A stretch of 64,000 nt of DNA from contig NZ_SHLD01000001.1 in assembly GCF_004217615.1 (NCBI RefSeq), forward strand, positions 7,203,143 to 7,267,142. The letters run 5' to 3'. This document shows positions 1 to 8,890 of this stretch, piece after piece. Source of the stretch: Micromonospora kangleipakensis. GTDB lineage: Bacteria; Actinomycetota; Actinomycetes; Mycobacteriales; Micromonosporaceae. The position numbers and the translations under genes were made by a program. The stretch's first letter is position 1; every line of letters starts with the position of its first letter. The notes beneath the pieces are model-generated. The model did no database searches and had not been told where the DNA came from. It saw only the letters and a list, made by a program, of their open reading frames with translations.

Positions 1-1027
1 CGTGCCCGCTGTCGTGGATCTTCACGAACTCCGCGTGCGGCAGCCGCCGGACGATCTCCTCCGAGTGGTTCACCGGAGTGATCATGTCCTTGTCCCCGAC
101 GATCACCAGCACCGGCGTGCCGGCCAGCGCGGCCAGCGCCGGGAACCGGGAGTGGGTGGCCAGGGTCCGCAGGTAGCGAGTCACCGTCTCGGCCGAGGTC
201 CGCGAGTTCATCGTCTCCACGTACGAGACCAGGGCCGGGCTGGGCTTCGGGGTGCCGAAGCCGTACCGGCGGGTCAGCAGCCAGGCGACGTTGGTGGTGG
301 ACTTCCGGGCCTTGTCGATCACCGAACCGCCGTACCGGGTGGCGTTGCTCATCATGTAGAGCACCGGAGCACCGACCCGGCCGAGCAGCGCGGGCGCCAC
401 CAGCTTCGTCTCCGCGAGCAGGCCGCCCGAGGTGGCCATCAGCACCGTGCCGACCACCCGGTCGCCGAACATCTCCGGGTACAGCTCGGCCAGCGCCATG
501 ATGGTCATCCCGCCCATCGAGTGGCCGACCAGCACCAGCGGCCCCTCCGGCGTGGTCTCGTCGATCACCCGGCGCAGCGTCCGGCCCAGCGCGGCCAGGT
601 CGTACTCCCCGCTCTCCAGCCGGCCCGACCGGCCGTGCCCCGGCTGGTCGTACGCGACGATCCGGTGGTCGCCCTGCGCGGCGAGCATCTTCCGCTGGAA
701 GTGGAAGGTCCCCATGTCCAGGCAGAAGCCGTGCACCAGCACCACGGTGGGGTGCCCGGCGACCGGGCGGGTCGGCTCGACCACCTCGACGTGGATGTCC
801 GTGCCGTCCGGCATCTCGAACCGGTACGACTCGTCGTACCGCTGCTCGCCGAAGACCTCGTGCGCGTACGGATCGGCGGGGTCGCCCTTGAGCCGGCGGA
901 CCAGGACCCGCTCGCTCACCACGCCCGCGGCGAGCCCGGCGGCGGCCACGCCGACGGCGGCGCCGACCACGCCGGCGACCTTGCCGGCCGCGGTCCGGGG
1001 CCGGGGAATGCGGAAGCGCTGACTCAC
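1..1027 (-). CDS. alpha/beta fold hydrolase, 3' end cut by window edge
   Basis: The GTG start at 1027 opens a protein with a hydrophobic Gly/Ala/Val segment at about residues 10-35, probably a signal anchor. Next come the oxyanion-loop motif VLVHGF and the nucleophile elbow GHSMGG. A late acid motif, GDKDMI, precedes IHDSGH at the extreme window edge, where the final His is probably the catalytic histidine. The triad is therefore visible and only the last helix is missing. The order Ser-Asp-His fits lipase/esterase-like alpha/beta hydrolases. The substrate cannot be told. The start codon lies inside a 59-bp tandem repeat. The gene follows alr in the same direction and may be co-transcribed with it. 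Confidence 0.85.
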   Translation of the reverse strand, partial: MSQRFRIPRPRTAAGKVAGVVGAAVGVAAAGLAAGVVSERVLVRRLKGDPADPYAHEVFGEQRYDESYRFEMPDGTDIHVEVVEPTRPVAGHPTVVLVHGFCLDMGTFHFQRKMLAAQGDHRIVAYDQPGHGRSGRLESGEYDLAALGRTLRRVIDETTPEGPLVLVGHSMGGMTIMALAELYPEMFGDRVVGTVLMATSGGLLAETKLVAPALLGRVGAPVLYMMSNATRYGGSVIDKARKSTTNVAWLLTRRYGFGTPKPSPALVSYVETMNSRTSAETVTRYLRTLATHSRFPALAALAGTPVLVIVGDKDMITPVNHSEEIVRRLPHAEFVKIHDSGH

Positions 1028-1266
1028 GGTGCTACCTCGGCTCGCGACTGCGGGGCTCGCAACCCCGGCTCGCTCCTCGCGCTCACGGTGCTACCTCGGC
1101 TCGCGACTGCGGGGCTCGCAACCCCGGCTCGCTCCTCGCGCTCACGGTGCTACCTCGGCTCGCGACTGCGGGGCTCGCAACCCCGGCTCGCTCCTCGCGC
1201 TCACGGTGCTACCTCGGCTCGCGACTGCGGGGCTCGCAACCCCGGCTCGCTCCTCGCGCTCACGGG
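1023..1266. repeat. 59-bp direct tandem repeat, four copies plus partial fifth
   Basis: Four essentially identical 59-bp units begin at 1023, 1082, 1141 and 1200, and a truncated fifth unit begins at 1259. On the minus strand each unit starts GTGAGCGCGAGGAGCGAGCC. The array fills the whole gap between the alr stop codon (1260-1262) and the GTG start (1027) of the downstream hydrolase. Both the stop and the start are made partly of repeat sequence. Because 59 is not a multiple of three, each copy shifts the frame. There are no spacers, so this is not CRISPR. Confidence 0.95.
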
Positions 1267-2378
1267 CGCTCGCCGTCGTAGACGCGGGGCACCCGGACCC
1301 CGCCGAACCGGGTCACGATCTCGTAGTTGATGGTGCCGACCGCCTCGGCCCAGTCGTCGGCGGTGGGCTCGCCGTCCGCGCCGCTGCCGAAGAGGGTCGC
1401 CACGTCACCGGGGGCGATCTCGTCGTCGCCGCAGTCCAGCACGATCTGATCCATGCAGACCCGGCCGGAGATGGTCCGCCGCTTGCCGCCGAGCTGCACC
1501 GGGCCGGTGTTGGAGGCGTGCCGGGGCACCCCGTCGGCGTAGCCGAGCGGCACCACGGCCAGGTTGGCCTCCCGCTCGGTGAGGTAGGTGTGGCCGTACG
1601 AGACGCCGGTGCCGGCCGGCACCCGCTTGGTCAGCATCACCCGGGCCCGGGCGGTCATCGCCGGACGCAGCCCGTACCGCTCGCCGGCCACCGGGGAGAG
1701 GCCGTAGATCGCCAGACCCGGGCGGACCAGGTCGAAGTGGGTGTCCGGGCGGGTCAGCGTGGCGGCGGAGTTGGCCAGGTGCCGGTAGCGCGGACGCAGC
1801 CCGGCCCGCTCGACCATGGCCAGCCCCTCGTGGAAGACGGCGAGCTGCCGGTCCGTGGTGGGGTGGCCGGGCAGGTCCGCGTACACGAAATGGCTCCACA
1901 CCCCGACCACCTCGACCAGGCCGTCGGCCTGGGCCTTCGCGGCGGCCTCCAGCAGGGTGGGCCAGTCCGCGACGGTGGCCCCGCCCCGGGACAACCCGGT
2001 GTCGATCTTCAGGTGCAGCCGGGCCGGGCGGTCCGCCCGGCGGCTCGCCTCGATCATCTCGTCCAGCTGCGGCAGGCTGGCGCAGCCCAGGTCCACGCCG
2101 ACGGCGACCCCGTCGTGCAGCGGCAGCCCCGGGCTCAGCAGCCAGGCCAGCACCGGGGCGGTGACGCCCTCCCGGCGCAGGGTCAACGCCTCGTCGAGGG
2201 TGCAGACGCCGAGCCAGTCCGCCCCGGCGTCGAGCGCGGCGCGGGCGGCCGGGACCATGCCGTGGCCGTACCCGTCGGCCTTGACCACCGCCATCAGCTC
2301 GGCGCTGGTGCCCGACCTCAGCCGGGTCACGTTCTCCCGGATCGCGTCCAGGTCGACGCGCACCTCCGACTGCCACAT
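1260..2378 (-). CDS. alr: alanine racemase
   Basis: This 372-residue, family-length protein is a PLP enzyme converting L-alanine to D-alanine for peptidoglycan in the cytoplasm. The PLP lysine is in VVKADGYGHG (Lys33). The second catalytic residue is the tyrosine of GVSYGHTY (Tyr261), with RVCMDQ and the C-terminal beta domain following. The ATG start gives the usual N-terminus, MWQSEVRVDLDAIRENV. It lies in a minus-strand run after acpS and the NAD(P)HX repair gene, an order familiar from actinobacterial chromosomes. Its stop codon falls inside the last unit of the downstream tandem repeat. Confidence 0.97.
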   Translation of the reverse strand: MWQSEVRVDLDAIRENVTRLRSGTSAELMAVVKADGYGHGMVPAARAALDAGADWLGVCTLDEALTLRREGVTAPVLAWLLSPGLPLHDGVAVGVDLGCASLPQLDEMIEASRRADRPARLHLKIDTGLSRGGATVADWPTLLEAAAKAQADGLVEVVGVWSHFVYADLPGHPTTDRQLAVFHEGLAMVERAGLRPRYRHLANSAATLTRPDTHFDLVRPGLAIYGLSPVAGERYGLRPAMTARARVMLTKRVPAGTGVSYGHTYLTEREANLAVVPLGYADGVPRHASNTGPVQLGGKRRTISGRVCMDQIVLDCGDDEIAPGDVATLFGSGADGEPTADDWAEAVGTINYEIVTRFGGVRVPRVYDGERP

Positions 2379-2459
2379 GCCCCCAGCCTACTTCCGTCGG
2401 TGATCACGGCGGTCGCAGCCGCGTGGTCGGACCCGCCGGGCGCGGCCCGGCCGGACCGG

Positions 2460-3929
2460 TCAGGGCAGCCGGGCCAGCACCGGGCGCAGGGCGGTGGCCA
2501 CGTCGGGCGCGGTCACCGGGCCGCCCCGGGCCGCCTCCCGGCCGGCCAGCCCGTGCAGGTACGCCGCCGCGGCGGCCGCCCGGTCCGCCGGCACCCCGGC
2601 GGCGAGCAGCGAGCCGAGCAGCCCGGCGAGCACGTCCCCGGTGCCCCCGGTGGCCAGCGCCGGGGTGCCGGTCGGGTTGACATACGCCCGGCCGTCCGGC
2701 ATGCCGATGATCGTGCGCTCCCCCTTGAGCAGCACCACCGCGTTCATCCAGGCGGCCAGCCGCAGCGCCGCCCCCACCCGGTCCGCGCCCGGGGTCTCGC
2801 CGCAGAGCCGGGCGTACTCCCGGTCGTGCGGGGTCACCACGATCGGGGCGTCCCGGTCGCGCAGCCGGTCCGCCAGCTTGCCGTCCACCAGCAGGGTGAG
2901 CGCGTCGGCGTCGAGCACCACCGGCACCGGCGCGGCGAGCACCGCGCGCAGCTCGGCCGCGGACTCCTCGCCGATGCCCAGCCCGGAGCCGCAGACCCAG
3001 GCCTGCACCCGGCCGGCGTCCGCGACCCGGCCGGTGGCGATCACCGACGGGTGCTGGTGCAGCACCTCCGCGCGCGCCCCACCGGCGTAGCGGACCATGC
3101 CGGTCGGCCCGGCCAGCGCGCCACCGACCGAGAGCACGGCCGCCCCCGGGTACGTCGCCGAGCCGGTCGCCACCCCGACCACGCCCCGGGTGTACTTCTC
3201 CGACGCCGGGCCGAGCCGCGGCCACCAGTCGACCAGGTCCGACCACTCGGTCACCCGCAGCGCCGGCGAGCCGCGCAGCCACGGCGCCAGCCCGATGTCG
3301 ACCAGGTCCACGTGCCCGGCCAGGTCGGCGGCCGGGCCGACCACCAGCGCCGGCTTCAGCGCGCCGAAGGCCACCGTCACGTCGGCGCGCACCGCGCTCG
3401 GCCGGCCGGACGCGGTCAGCGGCACGTGCCCGGTGTCCACGGCGACCCCGCTCGGCACGTCCACCGCCACCACCGTGGCCCGGTCACCGTCGCGCCCGCA
3501 GTGCCGGATCAGGCTCGCCGCCAGCTGGTCGGCGGTCTCCCGCAGCCCGCCGCTGCCGCCGATCCCGACGATGCCGTCCAGCACCAGGTCGACCACGGCC
3601 GGCGGCCGGTCGACGAGCCGCCCGCCGGCGGCCCGGAGCGCCGCCAGCCCCTCGGCGTGCGCCCGGCCGGGGGTGAGCAGCAGGACGGAGACGGCCGCCC
3701 CGCGCCGGGCCAGCCGCTCGCCCGCCCAGAGGGTGTCGCCGCCGTTGTCACCGGAGCCGACCAGCAGCAGCACCCGGGCGCCGTAGACCCCGCCCCGGTC
3801 CTCGAGGAGCAGCGCGCAGCGGCGGGCCAGCCCGGCGGCGGCCCGCTGCATCAGCGTCCCCGGCGGGAGCGTCGCCATCAGCCCCGCCTCCGCCGCGCGT
3901 ACGTCCGCGACCCGCCACACCGGTTTCAT
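2460..3929 (-). CDS. nnrD: bifunctional NAD(P)H-hydrate epimerase / ADP-dependent dehydratase
   Basis: About 489 residues joining two domains that repair hydrated NAD(P)H. The N-terminal YjeF-type epimerase (about 1-215) has VGSGDNGGD and VDVPSGV. The C-terminal ribokinase-like dehydratase (about 225-489) has VCGSGLG, VVTPHDREYARL and the anion-hole motif ATGGTGDVLAG. The start is placed at the ATG giving MKPVWRVADV; an ATG 15 bases further upstream (3944) is also in frame. It lies between acpS and alr on the same strand. The assignment is firm; in some genomes the two domains carry separate names. Confidence 0.95.
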   Translation of the reverse strand: MKPVWRVADVRAAEAGLMATLPPGTLMQRAAAGLARRCALLLEDRGGVYGARVLLLVGSGDNGGDTLWAGERLARRGAAVSVLLLTPGRAHAEGLAALRAAGGRLVDRPPAVVDLVLDGIVGIGGSGGLRETADQLAASLIRHCGRDGDRATVVAVDVPSGVAVDTGHVPLTASGRPSAVRADVTVAFGALKPALVVGPAADLAGHVDLVDIGLAPWLRGSPALRVTEWSDLVDWWPRLGPASEKYTRGVVGVATGSATYPGAAVLSVGGALAGPTGMVRYAGGARAEVLHQHPSVIATGRVADAGRVQAWVCGSGLGIGEESAAELRAVLAAPVPVVLDADALTLLVDGKLADRLRDRDAPIVVTPHDREYARLCGETPGADRVGAALRLAAWMNAVVLLKGERTIIGMPDGRAYVNPTGTPALATGGTGDVLAGLLGSLLAAGVPADRAAAAAAYLHGLAGREAARGGPVTAPDVATALRPVLARLP

Positions 3930-3976
3930 GCCACCCCGTCCCATCCCCGGGCGGGCCGGCCGGCCCGCCGGTCAGC

Positions 3977-4354
3977 TCACCGCTCCGCCACCACCATGGC
4001 CGACGCGATCCCGCCGTCGTGCGACAACGACAGATGCCAGCGGTTGATCCCGCGTTCGGCCGCGGCGTCGGCGACCGTGCCGGAGACGGTCAGCCAGGGC
4101 CGGCCGTCCGGGTCCGGCACGATCTCGCAGTCGTGCCAGCTCAACCCGCCGGGGGCGCCGAGCGCCTTGGCCACCGCCTCCTTGGCCGCGAAGCGGGCCG
4201 CCATCGACTCCGGTGAACGCGGGTTGCCGGAGCGGGTGTACCGCTCGGCCTCGGTGAAGAGCCGGTCGGCGAGCAGCGGCGTCCGGGCCAGGGCCCGGGC
4301 GAACCGGTCCACCAGCACGACGTCGATGCCGACCGCCACGATCACGGCACTCAC
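3977..4354 (-). CDS. acpS: holo-[acyl-carrier-protein] synthase
   Basis: This 125-residue protein transfers 4'-phosphopantetheine from CoA to acyl carrier protein. The two metal/CoA signatures of the AcpS family are present: [11 protein letters not shown] near the N-terminus and [13 protein letters not shown] in the middle. The C-terminus [15 protein letters not shown] is also typical. GTG at 4354 is the longest start, and a GTG three codons further in is possible. It is the first gene of the minus-strand acpS-nnrD-alr run and is divergent from the WXG-like gene at 4585. Confidence 0.96.
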   Translation of the reverse strand: MSAVIVAVGIDVVLVDRFARALARTPLLADRLFTEAERYTRSGNPRSPESMAARFAAKEAVAKALGAPGGLSWHDCEIVPDPDGRPWLTVSGTVADAAAERGINRWHLSLSHDGGIASAMVVAER

Positions 4355-4584
4355 CCTACCGGCGGGCGGGGTCGCAGATTAGCCACCGGGTCCGCGGTGG
4401 GCAACGCCTGTGGACAACCCGGGGGTACGACCACCGCCCGTCATCCACAGGGCCGGCGCCCGGGTGCGGACGCCTCCTACCGTCGTCCCCGTTGTCCGCC
4501 CGGCCCCGGCTCGTCGCCGGGGTGGGCGTCGCTCCGCCGCCCGACGTCCCCCCGTCGGCGGCGGCCGAGCCGGGGAGTCCGCCG

Positions 4585-4881
4585 ATGACCGAGGTGCCGT
4601 TGACCGTCGAGCCCGAGCTGCTGCGCGAGGTCGCCCGGGCGCTGGGCGACGACGCTCACGCGCTGGCGCACGGACCGGCCGGGGCGCCGGGGCTGGTGCC
4701 GCCGGCCGAGGGCTGGTCGACCGGGGTGGCGCTGGCCGAGCTGGAGTCGGCGGTGCACCGCTGGTGCGGGGCGCTGGCGGCCCGGGTGGCGGGCACCGCC
4801 GACGCGGTCCGCGTGGCGGTGGAGGGCTACGAGGCGGTCGACGACCGGGCCGCCCGGCGCCTGGCCGGGGAGCCCCGGTGA
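4585..4881 (+). CDS. WXG100/ESX-like small alpha-helical protein
   Basis: A 98-residue, mostly helical protein with no signal peptide. It shows two predicted helices around a Gly/Pro-rich turn with tryptophans (GWSTG, HRWCG), and ends YEAVDDRAARRLAG. That C-terminus recalls EspC-like/WXG100 type VII secretion proteins. The ATG at 4585 is preferred over upstream starts because codon bias and the family-like N-terminus begin there. Its TGA overlaps the GTG of the next gene (GTGA), so the two are translationally coupled. Secretion is inferred from family resemblance; no ESX core gene is in the window. Confidence 0.6.
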   Translation: MTEVPLTVEPELLREVARALGDDAHALAHGPAGAPGLVPPAEGWSTGVALAELESAVHRWCGALAARVAGTADAVRVAVEGYEAVDDRAARRLAGEPR

Positions 4882-6584
4882 ACCGCCGCCCCGGCTCCCC
4901 GGCGGCCCGGCACCTCGCGTCCCCGGTGCCCGCGGCCGGCGCGCCGTCGGTGGAAACGCCACGCGCGTCGTCCATGGGCCCGGTCGCCGCGCCGGCGGCG
5001 GTCGGGTACGCCCAGCTCTGGTCCGCCGACCCGGCTGCCTGGGCCGGCGCCGGGGCGGCCTGGCGCGGACTGACCGATCCGGTGGGCCGGCGGGCCGACG
5101 CCCTGGACGCCCGGGTGGCCGCCCTGCGTCCGGCGTGGTCCGGCGCGGCCGGCGACGCGGCCCGGGCGCGGCTCACCACGCTGCGCACCGAGCTGACCGA
5201 CGTGCTGCCCGCGCTGATCGAGGTCGACCAGGTGCTCGCCGAGTTCGCCGGGCGGTTGCGCGGGGCGAAGGCCCGGCTCGCCGCCGCCGTCACCCTCGCC
5301 GAGCAGGGCCGGCTGATGGTCGACCGGTCGGGCCGGGTCCGGGCGGATCCGGCCGTGCCGCGCCCCGCCGAGCGGGTCGGCCCCGGGGTGGCCCAGGTGG
5401 CGGCGGCGGTGCGCGCGGCGGTGGAGCTGGCCGGGGCGGCGGACCGGGAGGCGACCGCCCGGTTGGCCGAGCTGTCGGCGGCGGCCACCGCGGGCCGGGT
5501 GAGCGTCCCGCCCGGCCGGCGACCACCGGCCGGCGCCGGTCCGGCCGAGGTGGGCCGCTGGTGGGCGGGCCTGACGCCGGCCGAGCGCCGGTGGCTGGTG
5601 GCGCGCGAGCCGACCCTGGTGGGTCGCCTGGACGGGGTACCGGTGACCGCCCGGGACCAGGCCAACCGGCTGCTGCTGGCCGCGCGGCGAGCGGCGCTGC
5701 TGGCCCGCGAGCGCGAGCTGCTGAGTCGGCCGCCCCGCGGTCCGCTGGAGGTGGCCGGGCTGGCTCGGGTCGCGGCGGCGCTGCGCGGCCTGGACGCGCT
5801 CGCCGAGCGGTTGGCCGCGCCGGGGCCACCCCGGGCGTACCTGCTCGGGCTCGACCCGGCCGGCGACGGGCGGACGATCGTGGCGCTGGGCAACCCGGAC
5901 CGGGCCGGCGCGGTGCTGACGTACGTGCCGGGGATGACCGCGGACCTGGCCGACGCCCCGGGCGAGCTGGGCCGGGCGGCCCGGGTGCTGGACCGCTGCG
6001 CGGCGCTCGCCCCGGCCGAGGAGACGGCGGCGGTGCTCTGGCTGGACTACGACGCCCCGGACTTTCTCCACGAGGCGGCGCGGGGCGGGCAGGCCCGGGA
6101 CGCGGGGCCGGCGCTGCACCGGTTCCAGGAGGGGCTGCGCGCCTCCCACGAGGGGCCGCCGGCGCGGCACACCGTGCTCGGGCACAGCTACGGGTCGGTG
6201 GTGGTGGGCGCGGCCGCCCGCGACCAGGGGTTGAGCGCCGACGCGCTGGTCTTCGTGGGCTCGCCCGGGGTGGGCGTGGCGCACGCCGCGGAGCTGCGGA
6301 TGCCGGCCGGTCAGGTGTGGGCGAGCACCGCGCCGGACGACGTGATCCGGCTGGCCCGGCCGCCGGACGAACTGGTCCGCCGGGCGGCGCTCGGCGGGAC
6401 GCCGCTCGGCCCGGCGGTGGCGCTGCTCCACCCGGTCGAGCACGAGCTGTGGTTCGGGCACGACCCGAGCGACCCGGGCTTCGGCGGCCGGCGCTTCCCC
6501 AGCGGCCGGTACGGCCACACCGGCTACTGGGACCCCGGCAATCCCGCCCTGGACGGGATGGCCCGGATCGTGCTCGGCCGGTGA
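4878..6584 (+). CDS. DUF1023 alpha/beta hydrolase with N-terminal helical WXG-like region
   Basis: 568 residues from a GTG coupled to the preceding gene; an alternative ATG lies at 4974. Residues about 40-170 are helical and Ala-rich (LWSADPAAW, ALRPAWSGAAGDAAR), resembling WXG100 helical bundles. The C-terminal half is a DUF1023 hydrolase: AYLLGLDP, the serine elbow HTVLGHSYGS, VFVGSPGVGV, and a late His in FPSGRYGHTGYWD. Such proteins commonly sit next to WXG-like partners in Micromonosporaceae and may be effectors or immunity-type hydrolases of a type VII route. Substrate is unknown. It is followed at once by a strong terminator. Confidence 0.8.
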   Translation: MNRRPGSPAARHLASPVPAAGAPSVETPRASSMGPVAAPAAVGYAQLWSADPAAWAGAGAAWRGLTDPVGRRADALDARVAALRPAWSGAAGDAARARLTTLRTELTDVLPALIEVDQVLAEFAGRLRGAKARLAAAVTLAEQGRLMVDRSGRVRADPAVPRPAERVGPGVAQVAAAVRAAVELAGAADREATARLAELSAAATAGRVSVPPGRRPPAGAGPAEVGRWWAGLTPAERRWLVAREPTLVGRLDGVPVTARDQANRLLLAARRAALLARERELLSRPPRGPLEVAGLARVAAALRGLDALAERLAAPGPPRAYLLGLDPAGDGRTIVALGNPDRAGAVLTYVPGMTADLADAPGELGRAARVLDRCAALAPAEETAAVLWLDYDAPDFLHEAARGGQARDAGPALHRFQEGLRASHEGPPARHTVLGHSYGSVVVGAAARDQGLSADALVFVGSPGVGVAHAAELRMPAGQVWASTAPDDVIRLARPPDELVRRAALGGTPLGPAVALLHPVEHELWFGHDPSDPGFGGRRFPSGRYGHTGYWDPGNPALDGMARIVLGR

Positions 6585-6605
6585 GCGCGGGCCCCACCAA
6601 TGCGC

Positions 6606-6637
6606 GGGGCCCCTCCACCGCGCGGTGGAGGGGCCCC
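6606..6637. terminator. 32-bp perfect palindrome, bidirectional terminator
   Basis: GGGGCCCCTCCACCGC is followed directly by its exact reverse complement, giving a 32-bp perfect palindrome between two convergent genes (DUF1023 hydrolase and glmS). There is no T tract, as is common for actinobacterial hairpin terminators. Confidence 0.85.
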
Positions 6638-6656
6638 GGAGCGAAATCGCAGCCGG

Positions 6657-8570
6657 TTACTCGACGGTGACCGACTTGGCCAGGTTGCGCGGCTGGTCGA
6701 CGTCGTGCCCGCGGGCGGCGGCGATCTCGGCGGCGAGCACCTGGAGCGGCACCGTGGTGACCAGCGGGGCCAGCAGGGTCGGCGTACGCGGCACGTAGAT
6801 CAGGTGGTCGGCGTAGCGGACGACGGCCTCGTCGCCCTCCTCCGCGATCACGATGGTCCGGGCGCCACGGGCGCGGACCTCCTGGATGTTGGAGACGACC
6901 TTGTCGTGCAGCATGCCCCGGCCGACCGGCGAGGGGACCACGCAGATCACCGGGGTGCCCTTGTCGATCAGCGCGATCGGGCCGTGCTTCAGCTCGCCGG
7001 CGGCGAAGCCCTCGGCGTGCATGTACGCCAGCTCCTTGAGCTTGAGCGCGCCCTCCAGGGCCACCGGGTAGCCCACGTGCCGGCCGATGAAGAGCACCGT
7101 CGGCTCGGACTTCAGCTCGCGGGCCAGCTCGCGGACCGGCTCGATCCGGTCGAGCAGCTCGCGCAGCTTGCCCGGCATCTCCTGGAGCTGGGCGACCACC
7201 GCGCCCACCTCGTCGGCGAACTTGATCCCGCGTACCTGGGCCAGGTGCAGGCCGATCAGGTAGCAGGCGACGAGCTGGGTGAGGAACGCCTTGGTGGAGG
7301 CGACGGCGATCTCCGGGCCGCCGTGGGTGTAGAGCACGGCGTCCGACTCGCGGGGGATCGTGGAGCCGTTGGTGTTGCAGATGGCCAGCACCCGGGCCTT
7401 CTGCTCCTTGGCGTGGCGCAGCGCCATCAGGGTGTCCATGGTCTCGCCGGACTGCGAGATCACCACGATCAGGGTGGACCGGTCCAGGACCGGGTCGCGG
7501 TAGCGGAACTCGCTGGCCAGCTCGACCTCGCAGGGGATGCGGGTCCAGTGCTCGATGGCGTACTTGGCGACCAGCCCGGCGTGGTACGCGGTGCCGCAGG
7601 CGACAATGAAGATCTTGTCGACGTCGCGCAGGTCCTGCTCGCTGAGGCGGACCTCGTCGAGGGCGATCTCACCGGTGTCGGTGAGCCGGCCGAGCAGCGT
7701 GTCGGCGATCGCCTGCGGCTGCTCCTCGATCTCCTTGAGCATGAACCAGTCGTAACCGCCCTTCTCGGCGGCCGAGGCGTCCCAGTCGATGTGGAAGTCC
7801 TTGCCGGTGGCGGGCTGACCGGCGAAGTCGGTGATCTCGATGCTGTCCGTGGTGATCAGGACGATCTGGTCCTGGCCCAGCTCGACCGCGTCGCGGGTGT
7901 GCTCGATGAACGCGGCCACGTCGCTGGCCAGGAAGTTCTCGCCGTCGCCGCGGCCGACCACCAGCGGCGAGTTGCGCCGGGCGCCGACCACCGCGCCGGG
8001 GATGCCGGCGTCAACGGCGAGCAGGGTGAACGCGCCCTCCAGCCGCTGGCAGACCACCCGCATGGCGGAGGCGAGCAGCTGCGGGCTGTCCACCTCGCCG
8101 GCCGAGCGCAGGTCGGCCAGCGCGGCGGAGAGCAGGTGCGCGGCGCACTCGGTGTCGGTGTCGCTGGCGAACTCGACGCCGTCGGCCTCCAGCTCGGCGC
8201 GGAGCTTGGCGAAGTTCTCGATGATGCCGTTGTGGATCACCGCGACCCGGCCGTCGGGGGCGACGTGCGGGTGGGCGTTGCGGTCGGTGGGGCCGCCGTG
8301 GGTGGCCCAGCGGGTGTGCCCGATGCCGGTGGTGCCGTCGCCGATGCCGATCGGGCTGGCGGCGCAGGACTCCGGGTCGACGGCGGCCCGCTCGGCGAGC
8401 ACCTTCTCCAGGTTGGCCAGCTTGCCGGCCTTCTTCTCGGTCAGCAGCTCGTCGTCGCACACGATGGCGACGCCGGCCGAGTCGTAGCCGCGGTACTCAA
8501 GCCGCCGCAGTCCGTCGAGCACGATGCCGAGCGCCGGGCGCGAACCGGCGTAACCCACGATTCCACACAT
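6657..8570 (-). CDS. glmS: glutamine-fructose-6-phosphate transaminase (isomerizing)
   Basis: This 637-residue enzyme makes glucosamine-6-phosphate from fructose-6-phosphate and glutamine, the first step toward UDP-GlcNAc. The class II amidotransferase nucleophile is Cys2 (MCGIVGYAG), followed by RRLEYRGYDSAG and HTRWATHG. Two SIS domains follow, with VACGTAYHAG, SQSGETMDT and ELKHGPIALID. The C-terminus PRNLAKSVTVE is the canonical synthase end. Length matches the family. glmM, two steps on in the same pathway, lies 5 kb away. The 320 bases upstream were checked and hold no visible glmS-type ribozyme. Confidence 0.98.
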   Translation of the reverse strand: MCGIVGYAGSRPALGIVLDGLRRLEYRGYDSAGVAIVCDDELLTEKKAGKLANLEKVLAERAAVDPESCAASPIGIGDGTTGIGHTRWATHGGPTDRNAHPHVAPDGRVAVIHNGIIENFAKLRAELEADGVEFASDTDTECAAHLLSAALADLRSAGEVDSPQLLASAMRVVCQRLEGAFTLLAVDAGIPGAVVGARRNSPLVVGRGDGENFLASDVAAFIEHTRDAVELGQDQIVLITTDSIEITDFAGQPATGKDFHIDWDASAAEKGGYDWFMLKEIEEQPQAIADTLLGRLTDTGEIALDEVRLSEQDLRDVDKIFIVACGTAYHAGLVAKYAIEHWTRIPCEVELASEFRYRDPVLDRSTLIVVISQSGETMDTLMALRHAKEQKARVLAICNTNGSTIPRESDAVLYTHGGPEIAVASTKAFLTQLVACYLIGLHLAQVRGIKFADEVGAVVAQLQEMPGKLRELLDRIEPVRELARELKSEPTVLFIGRHVGYPVALEGALKLKELAYMHAEGFAAGELKHGPIALIDKGTPVICVVPSPVGRGMLHDKVVSNIQEVRARGARTIVIAEEGDEAVVRYADHLIYVPRTPTLLAPLVTTVPLQVLAAEIAAARGHDVDQPRNLAKSVTVE

Positions 8571-8890
8571 GGCCCCGAGCCTAACGCAGTTTCGCTCATC
8601 GTGCGTGCGCGGAAGTCCGGTAAATGATCAGTGAATTTGAGCGATCAGGTGAACACCGGCGAAGGATCGGACATATCACCCGGCACGGGTGGGCACCGCT
8701 GGTTCCGCCCGTCCAGCGGCCGGAAACACAACCGCGCGCCAGCCCGGGTGGCCGGGGCGGTGCGGCTCACCGGCGGACGACGCGGGCGGCGTACATTCGG
8801 GCTCGCCCAGCGGGGCGACGAACACCCCCCGGGGCACCTCCTCCCCCGGCCGCGGAGGCCTCCGCGGCCCGACCCCTGCGAGCGGAGCTG
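8571..8890. other. 320-bp divergent intergenic region
   Basis: This gap separates the divergent glmS and the MmpS-like gene and must hold both promoters. The stretch from about 8615 to 8680 is clearly poorer in GC than its surroundings and has two near-identical GATCAG(G)TGA words 17 bases apart. The rest is GC-rich with no credible ORF. No known RNA element was recognised. Confidence 0.4.

Noticed and set aside
1023..1266. CRISPR array
   Set aside because: Units are contiguous with no unique spacers and no cas gene is present.
1029..4382. A 1117-codon open frame on plus across alr and the NAD(P)HX repair gene
   Set aside because: It is a GC-rich shadow; the minus-strand frames carry clear family motifs and the plus frame is low-complexity His/Arg/Pro.
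8571..8890. glmS ribozyme upstream of glmS
   Set aside because: No glmS-ribozyme core sequence is visible, and this element is typical of Firmicutes.
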